Assembly (NCBI GenBank): GCA_000149265.1
Contig: CH003412.1
Span: 2,430,140 to 2,494,139, forward strand
DNA: 64,000 nt
Reading direction: 5' to 3'
From: Ciona savignyi
Taxonomy: Eukaryota > Chordata > Ascidiacea > Phlebobranchia > Cionidae
Shown: in pieces, positions 24,001 to 34,200 of the stretch
How the letters are laid out: every line of letters starts with the position of its first letter
How positions within the stretch are numbered: the first letter of the stretch is position 1
The notes under the pieces: generated by a model
Databases searched by the model: none
Told to the model about the DNA's origin: nothing
Seen by the model: the letters and a program-made list of their open reading frames with translations, nothing else
Position numbers and translations under genes: made by a program

Positions 24001-26890
24001 CAATGGATATGTTTGGTTGCGTCGAATGACAATCAAACGTTAAATAATCCGGCGAAACCCCGAATCTTATTTTTGTTGAATCAGTCAAAGCAAAGAGACG
24101 ACCTCACGCAAGAGCACTGCAGCAATTCTTTGCTTAAATTTTAAAGATTAGATTAAAATATTTGCTTTCGGGGCGTTCGGAGTTTTAATCGTTGGAATTC
24201 AACGTTGGTCACATCTTTGTATGAAAAGTCGACAAAAGCTTAACAAAATGAACAGCTTATTTATTTGCTCTGGCGCGTTCCGCCGAAAGTGTGTGAGTCG
24301 GGTTTTGTACTGTCGTGGCCGATATATCGAAAAGGTCGCGATTTTAGAATTCCAAGAAGTTTACTTCAGTCGCGCGTGTCCGTATATGGCAAATCAATCC
24401 CGACAGAACGCGATAGGGTCGATGATTTCACGAAAAGGATTTTCGAAAAATCGCTTCTTCGAACGTCCCGCGTCAGCAAGATAATTTCATTATCCTTACC
24501 TCTTTACCTCTAGGGTACGTCCATAAAGCAATTTTTGTTACTTAAACGCAACACAATTGGCTGTTGTCTGAAACAACCCATCTACGAGAGATAAACTACG
24601 GATCCAGTAATGTTTTAATCTAATGCTATATTTGGTGCTTGTTGTTGAATTGATTTTTAATCTAAAAAGAGAAACGAAACTGTGTACATCTTGGTTTAAT
24701 GGCATATTGTTATTGCGAAGGAACATGCGTTGATTTGTCTTTGTTACTTGCTTAACCTAAGGCGACGATATTTATCTACATGTTCGCGTAAAACATTCAT
24801 CGAGAAAAAGGAATTGAGCGTCCGCTTTAAACACCTCGTGACCTCAGCCTAAAACTTAATTGGATGGAAACTTGTCCCCGAATATATATATCCGTGATCA
24901 GTCAAGTTTTTCTCCCATCAGTCCACCGGATAACAGATTCGAGAAGCTATTTTGGCTTCTAAATCCTTCGGCGCAGTTTTAAATAGCCATGTACAGATGT
25001 AGGCGCGCATTAGCTAGTTTTATCGACTGAACTACACGTGTAATTGCACTTCTTATGTTTTTTATACATCAAGCTATCCGATAAAAGAAGTCGGTATCTT
25101 CACGTACGTTTTTCGAATTCCGATTGCCCTTTTTCTCGCGTTTATAAAGTTGTCAGTTTTTTAAGAAGGCAGTCGATATAAGCCTGACCGTCTGACAAGT
25201 CGTGTCGATTAAACTAGGTTTGTTGAGGGATGCTGAGAGCTTATGCAAACAAAGCGACATAAGAGTCCTTTTTGGGCCGTATAAATACCATAGCCGTCTA
25301 CCCGTGTATCTTGTCTAGGTCGATTTACAGCCGGCAAGGTTTCTTTTTCCGATTTAGTCTACATTTTTAGACAGCTTAAAAGTAGTTTGTTAAGGGCGCA
25401 ATTAATTAGAGGGAAATAGTTGAACACCTTGCGTGGGTGTAAGTTAGTAATCACAGCTGTTTGTGAGACTTTTATGGCTTGTTAAATTCGACGCATTTTA
25501 GCCCAAAACACAGTGTTGCCATTGACAAATGGGAAACGCAGTTAAAAGTGCACCAGTAACGTGCGTTTGTGTAGAAGTGAAACACATTGGTAGATGACGA
25601 CAGGCTAGACGTTCTGACGGAACGGAAAAGTGACAAAAAAGCCGACAGACGCCGACGCTTCAATTCCGGGCGGAGCTTGTTAATTTTCCCGATGTGTTTG
25701 CAGACGTGCGCAGGATGGGACAGCGGTTCACTTCACAATCGTCCTTTGTTTCGTCGGGAAATATGCCGCTTACCAAAAGCTAACAGGCAATCAAAAACTC
25801 GACAATGTAAATTTGATTATCGGTCTGATTCAAAATGCCTGGCGGAAACAAAGTTGAGCAAACAAAAACAGAGTCAAATTACCAACTATATAACTGATAT
25901 GGCTTTAAAGAATAGAAATCTAAAGTTAGCCTGTTATCGAGTAATTGCATTGTAAATAATATTCTCCGACTGCAGTCTTTTGTCCACGACCTGCGATTAT
26001 TTGATTAGCATTTAACCGGAATTTGAGTTGTAAACCAATTACAGTGGTGCCTTTATGCCATAAGGAATATTCCATTAACTTCATTGCAATTAGCTAGAAG
26101 TGTTTATGGTGGCTCTCGTAGCGCGGTGTATTTAGCCTGATGACTTTAACTACAGCTAGACTTATCCATTGTTGCCAAGTCAACTATAACGACAAATAAA
26201 AGCCCTTGGCCCGTGTCAGACTCGTCTAACCCACGAGTTTAAATGCTTCAGGTAGCCGTTTAAAACGGGAGGTCGTATTTCGAACACTATCAGCTGCATT
26301 CATGTATTTGGTCAAATAATTATAAGTTTACTTCTTTTAATTAAATACGGATAATATTGAAATGTCAAGGTGTCGCTGGATGACTCTTGTTAAAACCATC
26401 AAGCTTTTGGATTAATATGTGAAATGACAAATCGGATTCTACTCAAAGGAGAACCATGCCGCTAAATGTGACGACCGTGCTTATGACAGCATAACACCAA
26501 ACGCGACTTGTAATTAACTTATTTGCTGAATTGTCTGCACTTAAGTAAAAAACAGACTGAGGTGGTGTGTCCCAGGTTTTCGGTTAATCATTAAAACGGA
26601 TGTAAATAGTACATCTTTCGGTGAGATCGCAATTGTCGTTGTAGAAAGTTTGACTCTAATGGTTATAATGGTTACTTTCGTGATAAAGCTGAGTTAAAAA
26701 GTAAAACGCATTCTCAAAACTTGTAAATGGCTTTTAAACTCTTCGAGTGTAATTGAATCATACCCTCCGTCTCGTTTAGGGCGAGAAAAACGCTGTCCAT
26801 ATAAGGCGTTTAAGGTGAGAGAGGGACTGGATAGCGTGTTTTTTCTGCGGCGTTTGGATTAATATAATAGACGGCTGCTCTGGAGTTCAG

Positions 26891-27374
26891 CAGGGTTGCC
26901 ATTTGGCCTTTTTCACGGCCAAATTTCAGAAATTTGGCCGTACCAAAATCGTCCCGGCCGCAAAAAAAATAGTTTGGCCGTGCGGAAAAATCTGGCCGAA
27001 TTTGGCCGTATAAGAATATTGTCAAGTTTTTGGCCAAATCGTCATATTATTTTTACGCTACAGTAGAAATAAAGGAAAAAAGAGAGACAGTATATGGAAA
27101 TAAATTAATATCAACTGTTTCATTCCCAAATCACAAAGCTGATTATGATGTTTTAAAATAAAATAATAACGATAGAAATTCCTGTATAGTATTTAAACGG
27201 GTTCGACAAATATGGGGGGAATTAAAATTATACAAGTTTTCAACAAATAAAGAGATAAATAGCCCAATTGGCTAAATTAAATGGTTTATTTTGCACTTGA
27301 TACAAATTGGCCGAATTTTGGCCGTAAACCAAAAACAGTTTGGCCGTAAAGCGTACTTTGCGTCTGGCAACGCT
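26891..27374. mobile_element. Non-autonomous hAT-like element (MITE), 484 bp
   Basis: The left end CAGGGTTGCCA (26891-26901) and the reverse complement of the right end, AGCGTTGCCA (27365-27374), form a short terminal inverted repeat with one mismatch. Both ends are flanked by GAGTTCAG (26883-26890 and 27375-27382), an 8-bp target duplication as made by hAT transposases. The subterminal regions are packed with TTTGGCCG and its complement: about seven copies on the left side and at least two on the right, which resembles transposase-binding subterminal repeats. No transposase is encoded. The family call is inference from the ends and duplication length. Confidence 0.78.
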
Positions 27375-28176
27375 GAGTTCAGTCAGTCGGTTGACACCGA
27401 GTGTTAGACAGATTTTTTTGGGTTGTAGTTGCGCTTTGTAAATTACTACCTTGGTTTTTCTGCCTTACCGCACAGCCTGTATTTAGTTTGCCAAGTTTTA
27501 CACTTGCATGTCTTATCGGTCGAGTGGCAGTTTTTGATTGAATTTGAAGTAAATGCGCTTTTTTTACGATTCCAGCAATTTCGTAGTCTCATTATGAGCT
27601 TGACAACCTGGCACTTAAAAGGCGATTAACAGCATGTTATTGGAGTAGATACTATTGATTTTAAATAAAAGAGGCCTATTGTACAGTAGTGTATGGTATG
27701 GTTCGAATGACGCACTTTAGCCTATTGAAAATCATTTCTTCAATAGGTGACCCTGGAACTCATAAGTTCATCTGCCAAAAGGTATGCAGAGTAGCACGAA
27801 CCCTTGTTGCCTATAATGCACACGTGTGATATTACGTCAACTTAAAACTAGACAGTACGCATATACGGTTGCGTATAGGTGGAACGTCTATTTTGAGATC
27901 TTGGATATTCCTCATACGCACACACGCTGAACTTCACCTTAGGCAACTTGCCTTCTCCGTTATCTACAAAATCATGATAGCGTGGCCTCAGTAAACCGCA
28001 AAGAATTCACTTTAACTTACTGCTAGGTTTGATGTTTGAGCAGTCATCTCGGTGGTGAATTTATGAACGATTGGTATTGTGTTCGACATTTCGCAATGGC
28101 ATTTTCAGGACCATTAAAGTATCACGTGGCGTTTTTAGACATTAATGTTGATTTATTTTATTACAGAGGGCATAGG

Positions 28177-28184
28177 TATATATA
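28177..28184 (+). promoter_or_regulatory. TATA-like box upstream of the LDLa gene
   Basis: TATATATA about 43 bp upstream of the start codon at 28227. An equally good reading of this leader is a 3' splice site: TTTATTTTATTACAG ends at 28166 with no partner exon upstream, which could accept a leader exon or a trans-spliced leader as used by many tunicate genes. Which of the two is used cannot be decided here. Confidence 0.4.
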
Positions 28185-28226
28185 CTAAGATCAAATCTGC
28201 TATTTTAAAACGAACAAAAGAAAAAA

Positions 28227-31200
28227 ATGAATTGCCTTGCATCAACAGTTTACTTTCTGCTCACATTTACCATGTGTTCATTCGCTAACCCATTATATAA
28301 AGGTAAGAAGTGATTGGACTAAATAAACTCTTGTTTAAATAAATAATTCACCACCAACCCGTTTTGATTCAATTCAGCCCGGGCATATATAGGAAGTAAT
28401 AGCTGCATGATTTTCCGCTGGTTTAGAATCAGAGCCAGGTGTTTACAAATAAACCGGTCTGTTTATGTAAAGGGGCCGCGAATTAAATGCAGTTTGGAAA
28501 TTCCAAGTGCCTATTTGTATGCCCCTTTGTATTTGTATGTTCATTTGAACTAACACAAAGTACGTACGCTATCCATTGTTTTAATGTAGCCTATAAAGTC
28601 TATATCACAGTGACACGTTTTGTGTGAATACATTTGCTGCATTGCACTATGTTGCTAAGTGATCGCTTATTTACTCTTTGCATCCAGACGATAGCAACAG
28701 CAACACGGAATACTACGTCAGCACGGACGACTACGAGTACGAAACGGAATACGCCGACAGTGACCCGCGCTACAAATGCCCCACCGACGTCAACGTACGA
28801 ATCAAAACTTCACGCTTGTGCGACGGATTTCCGGATTGCTCCGATGCGTCGGACGAGGACCGCAATATATGTGCAAGTAAGTAGTTGGTTTGCACATTCG
28901 TACGCGTGGGTCGCACCTACCGACCACCACCACGTACCAAAAATAGCTATTTGTAGGGTAGTGTGGCCAAGTGGTTGGTCTAAAACTTGCCGAAATGGGC
29001 AAACTAACGAGACGACCACATTGCGAAATTTAACCAACTAAAAAATAATGTTGACTATGGAACTGATATTTTCCGGATACACTCCAATTTTTACAGTTAT
29101 TACTTTTAACAGTAAACAAGTGTCGTGCCTTTCGAACCTTCGGGAACTATACAGCCTGATAGAGGTATTCCTGTGGTCAATTGTGTGAATGTATCTCCAC
29201 GGGGAGATTAAATGTCAATGAAGATTTATTGTTGTATCTCAAGACAGTTGCTTGTTAGAATAGAAATAACTTACGATGATAGGATACTTGTGTTTATCGA
29301 AAAGTTATAATATATACAATCGCCTGATTAAACCTAGTGGAACAGTTGAGTTACTAGATTCCTATCAGTGTGTTACGTTGATATATTTTTACAGATTGAA
29401 ACTATTAAGCCACTGGGTTCAGGCCACCCGGCCTTAGAATGCTGAATAATTGTCCGAGTTCTTTAATTTAAGTAAGTTCAATCTTACGTTTCAGTGTACG
29501 AAATAGAAGCAACGGACTCCCCGGCCGAAATGATCCATGAATTCCCGACCACGACCGCCGACCCACTGGATTATTTAGATTATGGGGAGTGCGAAGAAGG
29601 GACCTTTCAGTGTCCAAGTCACCCCGGACTTTGCTTGGCCTCTACGACCCGGTGTGACGGTCGCACTGACTGCCCAGGCGGCGAGGACGAGGACAATTGT
29701 CACGGTAATTTTTGATTTTTTGTTTTTTCGTTAATTGGCTTGCAATCATCTGATTTGTCATCACTTGCCATTTGTTGTACTTTACGCCACGTCAGCATAT
29801 CGATATCAGTGCAATCGCTGTTGTTCAATTAAATTTGGCATCGCATAATTTGTATTGTTCTATGGCGGGACGAAGGCAGCATGCAAAAGGTGAAAGTCGG
29901 TATCACGCCAAACTTTGAATTCTTAAGTTTGCTTAATTCAGCAACGGACTGTTTCAGTAAGGGAACCCGAGTAAGACAAATCTAGTTGCTGCAAATCAAA
30001 TAGTCCAGCAGACTATCAAAGTGTCGCAATATATTTAGTTCTCAAAAAAGTATAAGCTCCAACGATGAAATTCGCCTCTTAACGCTACAGGCATTGCGAG
30101 GAAATGTAAAGGTGAGGCAGATTCTTGATTTAACTAACATTTGACGCCGCGAAGCACTAAAGTAAACTAATGCTACCGACGTTCCCGGCATGCTTGTCCC
30201 GCCATAGCATCATTACTTTTGCACGTTGCTGTTTTGCTTCATGTCACATTTGCACGATACACGTTTACTGCATGTGTGCCTCAACTGGGCGCGTCAATAT
30301 AAAGTTGGTTCTTTTGCAGAAGTACTAAGGCGACCGGAACCCGAAAGCATTCCGCTCGAAGATGGTATCCGAATGTCACGCCCTCTCTCACCCTTAGCCC
30401 CAGTGAATGGAAACAGCATCGATGAATCAACCGCTACCGCTGGCGAGAATGCACGCATGACCACTGTCGTTGTTGATCCTTTGGCGAACAATGTATTCTA
30501 CGCCCGAAAAAGCATTGTTCCGTTTCCCCCACAAAGTGAATATGACCAAGACGCGACTTCGGATTCTGTTGCGTCTCAGGCGGAAAAGAAGGTCGTGCCA
30601 GTTTTAAAGACAATAAAACAAAAAAAGAACCAAAACATTCCGACTCTTGTGATTAAACAGCCACCAACGTTGGTGCGCATCCCTGACGAAAACTCCATGA
30701 CAGACGCGCTGTACAGTGTAGAGAGGCAAAGACCGAACGACCAGATTGGAGACTCAATTTCGGCAAAGCTTTTAACTGATCCATCAAGTTTGTCCGACAA
30801 AGAAGCGGAGGCGATGATGAATTCACTTTTATCCAGGCAACAATCTATGGAAAATGTCCAAACCTCCACAATGCGAACAACAACAACAACAGAAAGCACC
30901 GAAGACACCAGTGTTTCGACAACCAGTACCCTCGGGAAGGTTGATTCAACATCGAAACCGTGTACGGACGCTACACCAAAGTCTGAGGTGCACAGACAAA
31001 GAAAGAAAGTAAAAGGATTACTCGGTCAACTCATTAGACAGATGGGAAAATTAGCCGCTACTGATTTAGACAATACAAACGTCAATTTAAGTCTTAGAAT
31101 CGGAGGGGATTCTGAACAAACGAACAACTCCGATTCCCACGCAAACACTGAACACTCGAAAGAGCCGCGCGTCCACATAAATCTCGAACTGATTTTGTGA
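28227..31200 (+). CDS. LDLa protein, alternative soluble form ending in exon 4
   Basis: Exons 28227-28302, 28688-28876, 29495-29704 and 30320-31200 are in phase and yield about 451 residues with a stop at 31198-31200. The last exon (293 residues) is not an LDLa or EGF module. It is a Ser/Thr/Gln-rich, probably disordered chain (TSTMRTTTTTESTEDTSVST) with a basic patch (HRQRKKVKG) and an amphipathic end (NLSLRIGG..VHINLELIL), and it lacks a membrane segment. An AATAAA follows at 31859. It shares the phase-1 acceptor of the exon at 34168, so the two are interchangeable. A separate two-gene layout is possible, but then the downstream gene would lack a visible signal-peptide exon. Confidence 0.6.
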
Positions 31201-34200
31201 GAAATCTCTTCAAGAAAGATAATGTCATCATCGATTGACAACCGCTCAGGGAGCTAGAGCCATTAAGGGTATGACGTGTCCACGGTCGAGTCATCACAGC
31301 CACTGGTGGTTACCGAGAATGCATGACACTTTCATCAACTGAATATACCTCAGTTCTTCACTTTTTATAAATCTTGTTCCGATTTCATTTTACGTCAACA
31401 CTTTCGTCGCTGGTCGACGAACAAAGCTTGTCTTCGAAGATTTCGAATTCAAACTTTGTGCACGAATCGCATGTAGCCTCATTTTATTGATCTGACTTTT
31501 TTTAATTTACTGATTTGAGACCCTTTCCCGTCCTTGCTTTAACTGACCTCTTTTTGCCTTTGTTTTGCGACAGAAATAATCAAAAAGTGTTTGTTTAACT
31601 CTTTTATTCGACAGTCGTTCCTTCGTTCTTTACTAAGGTCATAAGTAAATTGCCCTTTAGTTCTTCATTCCGCATTTTTATTATTGAAATATAGCTGGCT
31701 CTATAATTTTGCTGCTGACCTCTTGCCATTGTGAAAAAGCGAAATAAGATTTTTCCCTCGCAGGAAATCGGAAACAGCTGCTATGCAAGTACTGGTGACT
31801 TGCTGGCTTTTTTTAGTTGTTATTCACCTTGTGCCATTTTATGTTATCCCTCCGCGAAAATAAACATATTTTTGTGAAAATCATTTTGCGTTAAATTTGA
31901 ATCAGTCAAAGCCGGCACTGCTGGTTGGATTTTTCTCTGTTGCGAAAACAAACATTGTTTGCTTCGTTGACTTTCGAAGACAGACTGCAGTGATGTCCTT
32001 TGTCCGAAATATTGGTGGTGCTATCAGTTGCTCTTAGAGCCACTATACGCCAATCCTTTAACAACGATATTTTGCGAGGAACTAATGTCGCATTCTATAA
32101 CGACACAAAAAAAAACTTTCAGGCTGGTTGTCACTTGTTACCCGTTTCCTTACACACTTTGACATAAAAATAATAGATAGGTAACTTTCAAGCGTAATCT
32201 ATATATTTCTTTTGCAAAACTAAGATATTAAAATGTTGTTTTATATGTCGTAACCGTTAGGAGTAAGATTTGGGCTTTGGCTTGTCGCCCAACGCTAGCG
32301 ACCATATAACCACATAGGATAATTAGTGTATATAGTCAGCAATAATCACAATGCACAACATTTTCCATATACTCGTCTTAAATAAAAATTGCGTACTGTT
32401 AGGGTAAACGACAAGAGGGTTAGGTAGGGAAAGAATACTTGATTAACTAGTTAACTACATTTTTACTCAGAATTCCCGCCAAGGGCGACTAGCACAGTCA
32501 CGATTTCTGCCAACAGCATTACTTCCGTTGCTCAGCAACCGAGCACAACAGAAGATTCCCGCCAAAATTTTCCAGGTTAGTAACGCCAGAAAAAAATAAT
32601 ATGTGTGCCATAGGTCCGCTTTCTCAGTGTATTGTGTGTTAAAGCACATTGTCCCTCTTGTGTATGTGCTATTAATAATATTTGGCCTAACCCGACCACG
32701 TGAGTGATGTCTTTTATACGCGAGGCGTCGAAAACGCAAACACATTGTTATATTTTCGGCGGGATGGTATTCGGCTAAAGTTATATAAGTGGCCACAAAT
32801 ATTTGATAAGAGCCAATTAAGCATTTCGTGGATAAAGCGTTGCAGCTGGCACGGATAACCTTCTAGATGCGTCCGCACGTCACTTCTCACGTTGCTTAAA
32901 TTGAAAACACGAGGCCAAATATTTATAGCATCGAAAACTCAAATGCTCCAAGCTATATAACGTGATTGCGCAAAACGCTAATGGCACTTTTTCCAAGAAA
33001 TGTCAAGTTATTTTAAACCGTCAATGTCAAGGTTATACAGATTCATATATATAATTGCGAAACTGTTGTTCAAATAACAATTTTGATAAGCATGTTCTCT
33101 CTTTACCCTACACGAGGGTAAGCTATAAATTACTTTAAAATAACTACAAATTTTATAAGGGGTCAAGGTTTTTATTTTTAACTACCACCCATAAATCAAA
33201 TTACGTCATTCAACTATGCGTGGTACGGATGTAGGGTATTACTTATCACTTTTGTATACCTGGAATCTGAACTGTTAGACCATTCCCATTACGTAACCAA
33301 GCTTAAAACAGAAACCCTTTGTCATCGGTGGTCTTCATTTCACAACAATTCGTTCAGATGGAATTTATGATTAAGCAACGCCCCAAACCAAATAACAAAA
33401 AGAGATCGGCAGTAAAAGTTAACACGCACAGACCACTCCTTCATCGCTTTTGTGTCCCGACTGATTACTATTATATATATATGTGGGTTTGTTTGTTACC
33501 GATATCAGTTTTCAAATCGACCGCAAACGCCTACACACTTTCGCCAAGACTTCAAACCCTAATGGCTGCTGTGATACCATAACTCATGAACAACCGCATT
33601 TCAAGCGCGCAACGGTGGCCTTGGTGACTTCTATTTAGGTTCGATTTAGTTTCATCAGGAATTGCTTTAGTACATGACTCAGTAATGACTTTGAAGTGCT
33701 GTTTGATGTGTGGCGTCCCTTATAGTTGGTAGACAAAGCAACCGCCATCCCAATATGACGTCAATGGTTTCACAACCATAGTTACCACAAAACATTTAAA
33801 TCCGTACAAAGCGATTTTAGAATGAATTGTCCGCTTAACCGTACCTATTAATTGCTGTCGTCGCTGCAGTAATTCGTACTTTATCACATTCATCGCGTAA
33901 AATTGGCAAAAAGTTGGGAAAAATAAATTTAAAAGCAACAATTAAGTTAGTGCGCAGGCAACAATTACTGTAACGCTTGCTGTTTTGTATATGCTCAGGT
34001 AACTAACTTCCCTTTTGAAACTTCACGCTCTACTTAGCAAACCAAAATAGTAAACCGCAGACCAAGAACATTTAAAACCGCTGTGCGTATTGAACCTATT
34101 GTGTAATGGGTCTTTAGGTGCATAAAATTTATTTGTGAAACAAAGGAAATAAACGCAACTTTTACAGCAGCAATTGTATCGAGCACGGGGAAAATGAATG

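Larger units (their letters stand above)
14920..28226. other. 13.3-kb interval with no supportable gene
   Basis: Between the CHTF18 stop and the LDLa gene start I find only short frames without a recognisable domain, exon-like chain or biased codon use, on either strand. Identifiable content is limited to SINE remnants, one small tandem repeat (19893-19972) and a hAT-like MITE (26891-27374). The rest is unique-looking sequence. It may hold distal regulatory DNA for the downstream gene, or a gene of small poorly conserved exons or a non-coding RNA that cannot be seen by eye. Confidence 0.6.

Noticed and set aside
24221-24513. Two overlapping plus-strand frames of 82-87 codons
   Set aside because: Arginine-rich chance frames without homologous motifs or flanking exon signals.
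25587-25955. 122-codon plus-strand frame, basic N-terminus
   Set aside because: Longest frame in the gene-free island, but no recognisable domain or exon chain; insufficient support for a gene call.
26810-27037. 75-codon minus-strand frame with GR/FA repeats
   Set aside because: Arises from the TTTGGCCG motifs of the hAT-like MITE; not a gene.
30576-30908. Open frame on the minus strand opposite the LDLa exon at 30320-31200
   Set aside because: It is a shadow of the plus-strand exon, whose phase and acceptor fit the upstream exons; the antisense protein has no domain.
31196-31202. Possible donor GTGAGA at the end of the LDLa exon 4, which would make it an internal exon
   Set aside because: It would leave phase 2, incompatible with the phase-1 acceptor at 34168, and both nearby acceptors would then lead quickly to a stop.
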